Assembly: GCF_024699925.1 (NCBI RefSeq)
Contig: NZ_JAJOMX010000001.1
Coordinates: 3,014,001-3,078,000, forward strand
DNA length: 64,000 bases
Direction: 5' to 3'
From: Mesorhizobium sp. J428
Lineage (GTDB): Bacteria > Pseudomonadota > Alphaproteobacteria > Rhizobiales > Rhizobiaceae
A program made the translations under genes and the position numbers. The notes beneath the pieces were generated by a model that ran no database searches, was not told where the DNA came from, and saw only the letters and a program-made list of their open reading frames with translations. Shown here piece by piece: positions 54,852-63,464 of the stretch. Positions within the stretch are counted from its first letter, which is position 1. Every line of letters starts with the position of its first letter.

Positions 54852-55781
54852 ATGAACCTGAGGTTCATCGAGACGTTTCTTTGGGTGGCTCGCCTGGGTT
54901 CGTTCAGCGCGGCCGCCGAGCGGCTCGGCGCCACGCAGGCTGCGGTCTCCCACCGGGTCGCGACGCTCGAAGACGAACTCGGCGTTACGCTCTTCGATCG
55001 AGATCCCCGTGCCGTCACGCTGACGCCCATAGGCCGGCAGGCGGTGCCAAGGGCCGAAGAGATAATGCTCGCGGTCGGCGCGTTCCGTCTGGCGATTGCC
55101 GATCCGGGCAGGCTCGAGGGAACGATCAGCATCGGGACAAACGACGTCATATCGCACACCATGCTGCCGCGGATCATCGGCAGGGTACGCGAGCGTTTTC
55201 CGGGTATCACGCTCGATCTGCAGATCGAGACCAGCGCCAACATCGCGCGTGGCTTGGTCGAGCGCCGGATCGACGTCGCAATCGCAATGGGGCCGATCGA
55301 GGCAAGCCGGGTGGTCAATCTGGATTTCGGCTCGTTCGAGTCAGTCTGGGTGGCCAGTCCCTCGCTGGGTCTGTCCGGGCGTGGAACGCTGGGGCTTGCA
55401 GACCTGCTGCCACGCTCGCTGATGACCTTTTCGCGTGAAAGTCCGCCGCACCTGATGCTGCTTCGCCAACTCGCGGATGCCGGCCTCGCGGCAAGTCCGA
55501 TCTCGAACGTCAATTCGCTGATCACGATGATGGCGCTGACAGTCGACGGCTTCGGCGTCGCGGCCCTGCCTCGGCTTGTGGTCGAGCAGCATCTGGCCGC
55601 CGGCACGCTCGAGGCGCTCGATGTGCAGCCGGCGTTCCCGGCGCTGGTCCATCATCTCAGCTATGTCGAACAGAACGACAGTCCCGTCGTCCGCGCCATC
55701 GCCTCGATCGCATTCGAGGCAGCAGCGGAAGCTATCCGTCCCGGCGTGTTCGAGCGGAAAGGCACAAGTGATGGCCGATAG
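54852..55781 (+). CDS. LysR family transcriptional regulator
   Basis: 309 residues. The N-terminal helix-turn-helix is NLRFIETFLWVARLGSFSAAAERLGATQAAVSHRVATLEDELG, followed by a periplasmic-binding-like effector domain starting GTISIGTNDVISHTMLPRI. It follows the hydrolase in the same direction and precedes the nitrilase gene by 90 bp. Unlike most LysR genes it is not divergent from a target. It is the second candidate, besides the FCD regulator, for controlling the island. Confidence 0.88.
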   Translation: MNLRFIETFLWVARLGSFSAAAERLGATQAAVSHRVATLEDELGVTLFDRDPRAVTLTPIGRQAVPRAEEIMLAVGAFRLAIADPGRLEGTISIGTNDVISHTMLPRIIGRVRERFPGITLDLQIETSANIARGLVERRIDVAIAMGPIEASRVVNLDFGSFESVWVASPSLGLSGRGTLGLADLLPRSLMTFSRESPPHLMLLRQLADAGLAASPISNVNSLITMMALTVDGFGVAALPRLVVEQHLAAGTLEALDVQPAFPALVHHLSYVEQNDSPVVRAIASIAFEAAAEAIRPGVFERKGTSDGR

Positions 55782-55871
55782 ATTTTTCTGTTTCGGAGTT
55801 CGCTACTTTTCTCGTTTGAGGGCCGGCTCGCGCACGACCAGACTGCCACTGTTCCAGGCAGGAGGCAGAGC

Positions 55872-56687
55872 GTGAAAGTCGGTATCGTTCAGATGAATTC
55901 GCAGAGGGACAAGTCGGAAAATCTCGCACAGGCCGAGAGACTGATCACGACGCTGATGGCGCGCGACGAACCCGATCTCGTGGTGCTCCCAGAATACTTT
56001 GCCTCGATCGGTGGCGACCGCGAATTCATCCGTTCGACGGGCGAGGTGTTTCCCGAGGGGCAGGGCTACAGGCAGATTTCGCGGCTCGCACGCGAGTTCG
56101 AAACCACGATCCATTGCGGCTCGATGGTCGAGAGGGCGGACGGAGCCTACTACAATACCAGCGTGGTGTTCGGCCCGGACGGCCTCGAACTCGCCCGCTA
56201 TCGCAAGATGCATCTGTTCGACATCGACTCTCCCGATGGCACGGCCTATCGCGAGTCCGAGACGATTGCGCGTGGCGAGGACATCGTCACCTTCAATGTC
56301 GGCGCGGTAACGGTGGGTTGCGCAATCTGCTACGATATCCGCTTCCCAGAACTGTTCCGCGCTTTGCGCGACCGGGGCGCCGATGTCATCGTCGTGCCGG
56401 CGGCGTTCGCCCTGATGACGGGCAAGGACCACTGGGAAGTGCTCCTGCGCGCTCGCGCGATAGAGACACAGACCTACATCGTCGCTCCTGGCCAGACGCT
56501 GTCCCATGACGACGGCAAGTTCTGGTGCTGGGGACACTCGATGATCGTCGATCCATGGGGACATGTCGTCGCCCAGTGTTCGGACGGTGTCGGCTCGGCC
56601 TGCGCCACGCTGGACCTCGACCTCATATCGAACGTTCGCGAACGGATCCCGGTCGCGGCTCATCATGTCTTGGGAGCCTTATCCTGA
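55872..56687 (+). CDS. Carbon-nitrogen hydrolase (nitrilase superfamily), omega-amidase-like; GTG start
   Basis: 271 residues from GTG 55872, chosen for the AGGAGG 6 bp upstream. The triad is complete: Glu in VVLPEYFAS, Lys in YRKMHLFD, Cys in VGCAICYDIRFPEL. Length and the Nit2-like spacing point to an omega-amidase or related amide hydrolase rather than a true nitrilase. It could release ammonia or amine from an omega-amide formed in the pathway. It is 73 bp before the binding-protein gene. Confidence 0.86.
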   Translation: MKVGIVQMNSQRDKSENLAQAERLITTLMARDEPDLVVLPEYFASIGGDREFIRSTGEVFPEGQGYRQISRLAREFETTIHCGSMVERADGAYYNTSVVFGPDGLELARYRKMHLFDIDSPDGTAYRESETIARGEDIVTFNVGAVTVGCAICYDIRFPELFRALRDRGADVIVVPAAFALMTGKDHWEVLLRARAIETQTYIVAPGQTLSHDDGKFWCWGHSMIVDPWGHVVAQCSDGVGSACATLDLDLISNVRERIPVAAHHVLGALS

Positions 56688-56760
56688 AACCAAATCCGAG
56701 CGGTCTCCGCGCGCTCGATGCGGACAACAAGATAGCGGAACGGAACAACTGGAGATGACA

Positions 56761-58326
56761 ATGATGAGAAGATCACTTTGGATTGCGCTCGGGGCGGCAG
56801 CCTTGATGACGACGTCCCTGGCGCAGGCTCAGGAAAAGGGAGGAACGCTCAACATCACGCTGACGGCCGACATCCGCAGCCTCGATGCGAGCAAGACGGA
56901 CAACAACACGGACTCGGTCCTCTATCACCTCTTCGATCCGCTCGTGGCGTTCAAGAACGACCTGACTATCGGACCGGCCGCCGCTGACAGCTGGGAAATC
57001 TCGGAAGACGGCAAGACCTATACGTTCAAGCTCAAGGAAGGCGCCACCTACTCCAACGGCGACAAGGTGGTCGCCGCGGATTTCAAATGGCTCTGGGAGC
57101 GCCGCATGACCGGCGAGGGCTCCACCTGGCTCTGCATTCCGAGCTTCGACGGCGCGCGCGGCGTGAAGGTGGTGTCGGTCGAGGCTCCGTCGGACGAGTC
57201 GCTTGTCTTCAAACTTGAAGCGCCCAGCAACCAGTTTCTCGTCCGTCTGGCAGATCCGGTCTGTAATGCCTGGTTCGCCAGCCCGAAAAACGTCGACGCG
57301 AGCGGCAACTGGATCGAGAACTCAGCCATCGGCTCCGGTCCCTTCAAGCTGAAGGAATGGCGCAAGGAGCAGTATATCTCACTTGAGCGCTTCGATGGAT
57401 ACGTTCCGGCCAAGGGCCCACGCGACGGTCATTCGGGCGATCGCACCGCCTATGTCGACGAAGCCCGCTTCATGATCATTCCCGACAAGACGGCGGCGGA
57501 GACGGCACTTTACGCTGGGCAGGTCGACGTGGTGTCCACCGTGTCGCCGCGACGCATCGAGGAGATGAAGTCGAAGGGCGCGGACGTGCTTTCCTCCCCC
57601 GGCCTGTCGCTGACGGCGATGCTGATCCAGACCAACGATCCCCTGCTTTCCGATGTGCGCATGCGCAAGGCGATCGCCCATGCGATCGACTTCCGCCAGT
57701 TCGCTGAATCACAGACGGTGGGCATGGCCGAGTTCAACCCGTCGGGTGTTCCTCAGTCTAGTGCGTATTTCGACGAGGCGTTCATCTCGAGCTGGCCCGA
57801 ATACGACCTCGAAAAGTCGAAGGCGCTGCTGGCCGAGGTCGGCTACAAAGGCGAGCCGATCAAGATGCAGACCAACCAGCGCTACCAGGGGATTGACGAC
57901 AATTCCGTCGTGATCCAGGCGATGTTGTCGATGGCTGGGATCAATATCCAGCTCGACGTTGTCGACTGGGCCGCGCAGCTGGACAACTTCTTCTCGGGAA
58001 GCTTCCAGATGCAGTCCTTCGGCTATTCCGGGCGGCCTGATCCGATCGTGCTCTACGGCATGTTCACCGGCGACAAGAGCAAGTTCTCCAGCTACCAGTG
58101 GGGTGACGCCAAGGCTCTCGAGCTCTACTTCAAGGCAAGCGACACCGCCGATTTCGATGAGCGTAAGAAATATCTGATCGAGCTGCAGAACCTGATGGCC
58201 GAGCAGGTTCCGATCCTCGGAATGTATTATTTCCCGGTCATCGAAGCCGTTTCGAAGCGCATCGAGGGCTACCAGTCGTGGCCGCTCGATCGCCCGCGCG
58301 CCTGGGGCGTGTCGATCAAGAAATAG
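56761..58326 (+). CDS. Dipeptide/oligopeptide ABC transporter substrate-binding protein (family 5, DppA-like)
   Basis: 521 residues from ATG 56761 (GGAG 6 bp upstream; ATG 56755 is in frame). A Sec signal peptide covers residues 1-23 (LWIALGAAALMTT, cleavage at AQA-Q). The mature protein starts GGTLNITLTADIRSLDASKTDNNT and has the SBP_bac_5 blocks YTFKLKEGATYSNGDKVVAADFKW and RKAIAHAIDF. There are no permease genes beside it; the orphan DppB-C-DF set at 32550-35979 lacks a binding protein, so the two halves very probably form one transporter. Confidence 0.88.
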   Translation: MMRRSLWIALGAAALMTTSLAQAQEKGGTLNITLTADIRSLDASKTDNNTDSVLYHLFDPLVAFKNDLTIGPAAADSWEISEDGKTYTFKLKEGATYSNGDKVVAADFKWLWERRMTGEGSTWLCIPSFDGARGVKVVSVEAPSDESLVFKLEAPSNQFLVRLADPVCNAWFASPKNVDASGNWIENSAIGSGPFKLKEWRKEQYISLERFDGYVPAKGPRDGHSGDRTAYVDEARFMIIPDKTAAETALYAGQVDVVSTVSPRRIEEMKSKGADVLSSPGLSLTAMLIQTNDPLLSDVRMRKAIAHAIDFRQFAESQTVGMAEFNPSGVPQSSAYFDEAFISSWPEYDLEKSKALLAEVGYKGEPIKMQTNQRYQGIDDNSVVIQAMLSMAGINIQLDVVDWAAQLDNFFSGSFQMQSFGYSGRPDPIVLYGMFTGDKSKFSSYQWGDAKALELYFKASDTADFDERKKYLIELQNLMAEQVPILGMYYFPVIEAVSKRIEGYQSWPLDRPRAWGVSIKK

Positions 58327-58352
58327 GACTTCTCTCCGTCGGGAGATGAAGA

Positions 58353-58381
58353 AAAGGCCCGAAGCAGAGCTTCGGGCCTTT
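58353..58381 (+). terminator. Rho-independent terminator after dppA-like gene
   Basis: AAAGGCCCGAAGC (58353-58365) and GCTTCGGGCCTTT (58369-58381) form a perfect 13-bp stem with a 3-base loop, starting 27 bp after the stop. The stem ends in TTT and the symmetric A/T ends allow bidirectional use with the converging deacetylase gene. It closes the catabolic island. Confidence 0.85.
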
Positions 58382-58412
58382 GTCGTTCCACATCCGCCGC
58401 GCCGCCTTCGTT

Positions 58413-59526
58413 TCAACAGGGGATAAGCTCAACCAGCTCGGCAGCCTTCTCGATTTCCGAGATCTGCCAGGGCTGCAATTCCTGCCCGACATAGCCTTTC
58501 AGCGTGCCCAGGAACGGATCGTCTATGCCCGTTCGGAACCCGCTCAGCTCTTCCATCACGGCCAGCCCGCAATAGGGAACGCATGCGACGCGGAATAGCC
58601 GCCCTCATGCGACATGATGAGCTTTCCGCCGCACAGCCGCTCGGCCGCCTGCTTCAGCAGCTGCGTCATGGTCCGATATGTCTCGCTGTGCAGCAGCATA
58701 CGGCCGCATGCGGATCTATCGCCGCGGCGTCGAAACCCGACGGCACTACAATCGCCTCCGGCTGGTAGCGCTCCAGAGCGGGCAGCACGATCTGCTCGAA
58801 AACGGCGACATAGGCGCCGTGGCCGCAGCCGGGCGACAGCGGAACGTTGAGGTTGAAGCCCAGTCCGGCATTGGCGCCACGATCTTCGCGGGCGCCCCTG
58901 TTGCCTGGGAACAGCCGGTCCTGATGGATCGAGATCGTGAGCACGCCGGGATCCTCATAAAACGCCTGCTCCGTACCGTTGCCATGGTGCACGTCCCAAT
59001 CGACGGTCGCGATGCGCAGGAAACCGTGTTTGCGTCGCGCCTTCAGGATTGCGATCGGAACATTGCCGAACAGGCAGAAGCCCAGACCCCTGTCCCGTTC
59101 GGCATGGTGGCCAGGTGGCCGAACGAGCGCATAGGCGTTGTCGACGGTTCCCGACAGGACGGCATCCATGATTGCATATGTTCCACCTGCCGAGAGGCAT
59201 GCGATCTCGTAGCCGCCTTTTCCGAATGGGGTGAGGTAGCTGGCGTCGCCGCCGCCGGCGTCACTTTGCGCCTTGATGCGGGCGATGTAGTCACGCGTAT
59301 GGAAGAGGGCGAGATCGTCCGCATCCAACGGCGCCGCATCTATGCGCACGAGCCGGTCGGCAAGGCCCGACACCTCCATCAGATTCTTGAAGCGACGCTT
59401 GGTGGCGGGGTTCTCGGCGTGTTCGCCGGGTTCGATCGCGAGGCCGGGCGGATACCAGGTCGCCGCATTGCCGGTGTCATGCCACAGATAGAGTTCGTGA
59501 AAATTCCAGCCGGTTCTCGTTGCCAT
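58413..59526 (-). pseudogene. Histone deacetylase/acetylpolyamine amidohydrolase family (two frameshifts, near 58708 and 58582)
   Basis: From ATG 59526 (AGGAGACC upstream) the first 270 residues are a class II HDAC-type zinc deacetylase: RPPGHHAERDRG (catalytic His pair), TVDWDVHHGNGTEQAFY (zinc ligands), HQDRLFPGN, and VPSGFDAAAIDPH (third ligand). The frame then slips. It continues as GRMLLHSETYRTMTQLLKQ to SHEGGYSASH, slips again, and ends PYCGLAVMEELSG through to LIPC at 58413. Both breaks are two-base insertions after CATG. Full length would be about 370 residues. The family removes acetyl groups from acetylated amines. Confidence 0.8.
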
Positions 59527-59595
59527 CCTGGTCTCCTGGGCATGACGAAGCCGCCGGATCAAGCCAGCGGCGGCGCAAGTCTCGGGCGAAGGGCT

Positions 59596-60265
59596 TCAAA
59601 CGCCGGAAAGCATTCTCTCGACCATCTCGGTCGCTCCAGTGATGTCCGGCAGGTGTTCGCCGTTGCGCAGCCGATCGAGCAATAGCTGCTCGTCCTCCTG
59701 GTCAGCGATCGCCTCGAGGGCGATTGCGGCTGCGGCGGCCGGATCCAGCGCGACCACTCCGCTCTCATCCGCCAGGATGGCGTCGCCCGGCCGTATAACC
59801 TGTCCGCCGACCGTCACTGGGACGTTTATCGCGCCATCCAGTCCCATCAGCTTTGTAGTGATCGATGAGGGGCCGCGGCACCAGACGGGCAGTCCTATGC
59901 GGCGCAGTTCCCCCAGATCGGTCGCGGGGCCGTCGATCGCGGCTCCCTTGAGGCCAGCAATCTTCATGGCGTGGCCTACGGCGCCGCCGAAACAGGCGTG
60001 GCGCGTGTCGCCGCATCGCTCGACGACCAGGAAGTCGCCCGGGCGGATCAGTTTGGTGACGTAGTGGATGATCGTGGAATCCGCATGAGGCGTCCGGACC
60101 GTGACGGCCGTGCCCCGCGACACGCGCGTCAGGCAGAATTGCCGCGATGCCGCGATCGACAAAACCCGAGTGGAAGAAATGGCCGATTGTGCCGGTTTCC
60201 GCCCGCTCAAGGAGGGCGACGGTTTCAGGGTCGACCTGCCGCGGCATTTCATGGATCGTGAACAT
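59596..60265 (-). pseudogene. RraA family protein (HMG/CHA aldolase-like; frameshifted near 60110)
   Basis: The first frame from ATG 60265 gives MPRQVDPETVALLERAETGTIGHFFHSG to LPDARVAG. The second resumes TAVTVRTPHADSTIIHYV and ends at 59596. Shortening GGGG to GGG near 60110 unites them (about 222 residues). The RraA core is visible: GGAVGHAMKIAGLKGAAIDGPATDLGELR, with the metal/active-site D-G-x20-R-D pattern modified, then GDAILADESGVVAL. Relatives are 4-hydroxy-4-methyl-2-oxoglutarate/oxaloacetate-type aldolases or regulators of RNase E. It lies 69 bp upstream of the deacetylase gene, same strand. Confidence 0.78.
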
Positions 60266-60684
60266 CGCTACCTCTCGACTGAATGTCTGTCCTGGTCAGC
60301 CGTGATGTGGAACGGCGGGACTTGAGGCGACGGTGCTGCGCGACGGCGGAACAATCAAACGAGAAAAACTCGGGCAATAGGACAAGAAACATTGAAGCCT
60401 CCTGTCGACGGTGAATGCGTTCTCGATGGAAGCCCCGACCACGCTCCGCTTCGGCGGCGCAGATGGTGGAAGCCGACGGCAAGACATCGCCGGGTCGACT
60501 GGTGTCCTGTCGCGTGAACGCCCGGCGCGCCGGTGCCACCGTTCGGCACTTCGCTCTGACCGGATGCCCACGCACACGTGCAATGGGCGTCGGATGCGAT
60601 TCATTTTTGCTGGACCTTGCCGGCGAAGGTCTTTGGTATCGAGCAGCTAGCGGTAAGGTCGTCTGGTCCGTCGAAACGCACCAT
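60266..60684. other. Intergenic region upstream of rraA-like gene
   Basis: About 420 bp without a recognisable gene. On the minus strand an ATG at about 60392 with an excellent ribosome site (AGGAGG) opens a 47-codon frame that runs into the rraA start; the product (MFLVLLPEFFSFDC at its start) matches nothing I know. No clear promoter palindrome or repeat is seen. Confidence 0.35.
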
Positions 60685-62943
60685 TCATTGCGGATCGTAC
60701 CGTTCGACGCTGACGAGACAGGTGTGCGCGCTGCAGCCCTGGCCGAAGGCCGAGCTTGGGATGTCGATGGTCAGCACGTTGGGGTTGCCCGACAGGTCGA
60801 GCGGGCGCTCCGACTCGTCTTGCGGCAGATACCAGGCCCCCGTTGGCAGGACGATGACGGATTCGCGGACGTCCGCGCTGACCGTGGCGCCCGCCAGGCA
60901 GGCGCCGCGGTCGTTGAAGATGCGGATCACGTCGCCATCCTTGACCTCGAGCCGGGCGGCGTCTGCCTGGTTGAGGATCGCCGTCTCGTAGCCGGCCGTC
61001 TTTCCCTCGCGGCTGTTCAGGGCGTAGTCGAGCTGGCTGTGCAGGCGCGTGCGCGGCTGGTGCGAGATGAGATGGAAGCCGTGGCGCGCCGCCGTTTCGC
61101 CGCCCAGCCATTCCACAGGTTCGATCCAGGCGGGATGCGGCGGCGAATCGGCATGGGCGAAGCGCGCCAGCGCCTCGCTGCCGAGGACGATGCGGCCGCT
61201 CTCGGTGCCGAGCGGGTTGTTCTCCGGATCCGCGGTGAACGCCTCGAGATAGGTCATGTCCTCGTCGAAGGACGGAACGTCGACATAGCCGCGCCGCCAG
61301 AATTCCTCGAACGACGGCAGCTCCGCGGAGAAGCGCGCGGCGTCCTGTCGGGAGAGGTTGTAGAGATGCTCGATCCAGCCCATCTCGTCGCGGCCCTCGG
61401 TGAAGGCCTCCTCGACGCCGAGCAGGCGGCTGAGATGGCGGAAGATGTCGAAGTCGCCGCGCGACTGGCCAACAGGCTGGACGGTGCGGTGCATCGCCAT
61501 CAGCCGGGAACTGCGCCGATGTCCGGCGATGTCGTTGCGCTCCAGCGAGGTGCTCGCCGGCAGTACGATGTCGGCGCGCTGCGCCGTCGCGGTCCACAGC
61601 GGGTCCTGGACGATGATGGTCTCCGGCCGTTCCCAAGCCTGGCGAAGGCGGTTGAGGTCCTGATGGTGGTGGTAGGGATTGCCGCCCGCCCAGTAGACGA
61701 GGCGAATGTCCGGGTAGGTGAGTGTCTCCCCCTCATAGGTGAAGGTCTCGCCGGGGCGGGTCAAAAGGTCGGTGATGCGCGCAACGGGGATGAAGCTGCG
61801 GATCGGCTTTCGCCCCTCGCTCATCGCCGGCGACTTCGAAGCGGTGTTGTGGATGCCCACAGCACCAAGGGAGCCGTAGCCGTAGCCGACGCCGCCGCCG
61901 GGCGTGCCGATCTGGCCGGCGACGGCCGCCAGACCAAGGGCAGCCCAGAAGGGTTGTTCGCCGTGATGCGCGCGCTGCAGCGCCCAGCTGACGGTGATCA
62001 TCGTCCGGGTGTCCGATACGAGCCGTGCGAGCTCGCGGATGCGCTCCGCCGGCAGGCCGGTGATTGCCGATGCCCATTCCGCACTCTTCGGCACGCCGTC
62101 GCTCTCGCCGCGCAGATAGGCGAGATAGAGGTCGCTGCCGCTGCAGCAGCGCCGGAGGAACTCCGCGTCATACCGGCCGGCTGCGACGATCTCGCAGGCG
62201 AGCGCCAGCATCAGGGCGGTGTCGGTGTTGGGGCGTATCGCCCACCATTCGGCCCCGACATGATCGGGAACGTCCTCGCGCAGCGGCGAGACGTGAATCA
62301 CCTTGATGCCCTCGGCCGTGATCTTGCGCAGCTTCTCGTCGAGCAGGTGCTTGGAGACTCCGCCGGATTCGTTCTGCGCGGTGCGCGGCGCGAGCGCCCC
62401 GAACACCAGCAGTGTCTCGCCGTGGCGGATGACGTTTTCCAGCGACGTCCCGTAGCCCATGAATGCATCCGGCGAGCCGAGAGCATGGCGCACGATCACG
62501 GCGCCGGCCCCGACGCTGTAGGTGTCGACATGGCCGGTATAGCCACCGACGAGGTTGAGGGTGCGCTTCAGGAGCGTGGCCGCGTGGTGGAAGCGGCCCG
62601 CACTCGTCCAGCCGTAGGAGCCGCCGAAGATGGAGGCGTTGCCGTGGTTCTTCGCCACCCTGGTGATCTCCGACGCCACCAGGCCGAGCGCGGTGTCCCA
62701 GTCGACGGGCACGAATTCTTCCGCGCCGCGGCCGGTGCGGGAGCGGTTTTCCAGCCATCCCTTGCGGACCATCGGCTGCGAAATGCGGTGTGTCGGGTCG
62801 ACCCATTCGGCGACCGAACGCAGGATGCCGGATGGTGCCGGATCGTCGTCCGCCGGCTCGACCTGCACGATCCGCCCGTCCTGCGTCAGCACCGAGAAGC
62901 GGCCCCAGTGGGCGGCGTGATGGAAGCTTTGAATCTCAGACAT
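60685..62943 (-). CDS. bisC: Molybdopterin-dependent oxidoreductase, BisC/TMAO-DMSO reductase family
   Basis: 752 residues from ATG 62943 (a GTG at 62955 is in frame). There is no N-terminal CxxC 4Fe4S motif and no Tat signal, as in cytoplasmic biotin-sulfoxide reductase BisC. The Mo-site block FGGSYGWTSAGRFHHA, then LVGGYTGHVDTYSVGAG, YWAGGNPYHHHQDLNRL, and the C-terminal cofactor-binding domain (LISHQPRTRLHSQLD, DVIRIFNDRGACLAGATVS) are present. It likely reduces an S-oxide or N-oxide. Neighbours (NTF2-like protein and aminotransferase) do not point to a substrate. The symbol marks the family. Confidence 0.87.
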   Translation of the reverse strand: MSEIQSFHHAAHWGRFSVLTQDGRIVQVEPADDDPAPSGILRSVAEWVDPTHRISQPMVRKGWLENRSRTGRGAEEFVPVDWDTALGLVASEITRVAKNHGNASIFGGSYGWTSAGRFHHAATLLKRTLNLVGGYTGHVDTYSVGAGAVIVRHALGSPDAFMGYGTSLENVIRHGETLLVFGALAPRTAQNESGGVSKHLLDEKLRKITAEGIKVIHVSPLREDVPDHVGAEWWAIRPNTDTALMLALACEIVAAGRYDAEFLRRCCSGSDLYLAYLRGESDGVPKSAEWASAITGLPAERIRELARLVSDTRTMITVSWALQRAHHGEQPFWAALGLAAVAGQIGTPGGGVGYGYGSLGAVGIHNTASKSPAMSEGRKPIRSFIPVARITDLLTRPGETFTYEGETLTYPDIRLVYWAGGNPYHHHQDLNRLRQAWERPETIIVQDPLWTATAQRADIVLPASTSLERNDIAGHRRSSRLMAMHRTVQPVGQSRGDFDIFRHLSRLLGVEEAFTEGRDEMGWIEHLYNLSRQDAARFSAELPSFEEFWRRGYVDVPSFDEDMTYLEAFTADPENNPLGTESGRIVLGSEALARFAHADSPPHPAWIEPVEWLGGETAARHGFHLISHQPRTRLHSQLDYALNSREGKTAGYETAILNQADAARLEVKDGDVIRIFNDRGACLAGATVSADVRESVIVLPTGAWYLPQDESERPLDLSGNPNVLTIDIPSSAFGQGCSAHTCLVSVERYDPQ

Positions 62944-63066
62944 GGTGGTGCTCACGGTAAAGCAGAAGGAGCAGAATTGAAGCCGTTATCGCGGTCGCAG
63001 GCAAAAGCACCAGGTTTACGGCGTCCCAGCCGGACAACTGCTTTAACCCGCTCGAGGTCGACCGGA

Positions 63067-63432
63067 TCAAGTGAAGGCGTGGTAGAGCTTCGAGACGATT
63101 TTCCAGGAGCCTTCCGATTTCGCCAGGCTGAGTTCGTTGACGAAGGTGCGCGGCGGGAACGCGTCGCGGACGCGTGCGTGGGCGGTGTCGGAGGTTGAGA
63201 CGGTCAGATCGATGATCTCTGCCACCTGCGGTTCGCCGCTTTCGACCGGTGCCTTGCGTCCGGCGCAGCGCTCCATATAGGGCGCGTAGTCGATGGTCTG
63301 CACTGCGCCGTCAGCCACCGTGAACAGGCGGCAGGCCGGATGGAAGGCGCTTGAGAAACGCGTCATGTCGCCGAAATAGAGGCCGTCGAAATAGTCCTTG
63401 AGGACGGCACGGATCTGGTCTTCTTCGCTCAT
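63067..63432 (-). CDS. NTF2/SnoaL-like protein (putative lumazine-binding family)
   Basis: 121 residues with the cone-shaped NTF2 pattern: helix EEDQIRAVLKDYFDGLYFGD, FHPACRLF, the central RVRDAFPPRTFVNELSLAKSEGSWKIVSKLYH strands. It resembles small proteins annotated as putative lumazine-binding. No catalytic residues can be assigned. It sits between the aminotransferase (33 bp upstream) and the BisC-type gene (111 bp downstream), same strand. Confidence 0.78.
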   Translation of the reverse strand: MSEEDQIRAVLKDYFDGLYFGDMTRFSSAFHPACRLFTVADGAVQTIDYAPYMERCAGRKAPVESGEPQVAEIIDLTVSTSDTAHARVRDAFPPRTFVNELSLAKSEGSWKIVSKLYHAFT

Positions 63433-63464
63433 CGAAGCTCTCCCTTGAAGATTGTAATTTCGGT

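Noticed and set aside
60415..63198. 927-codon plus-strand open frame opposite the BisC-type gene
   Set aside because: It is rich in Arg/Ala/Asp with no domain, and lies fully antisense to a complete molybdoenzyme with all family motifs; a shadow of high-GC codon bias.
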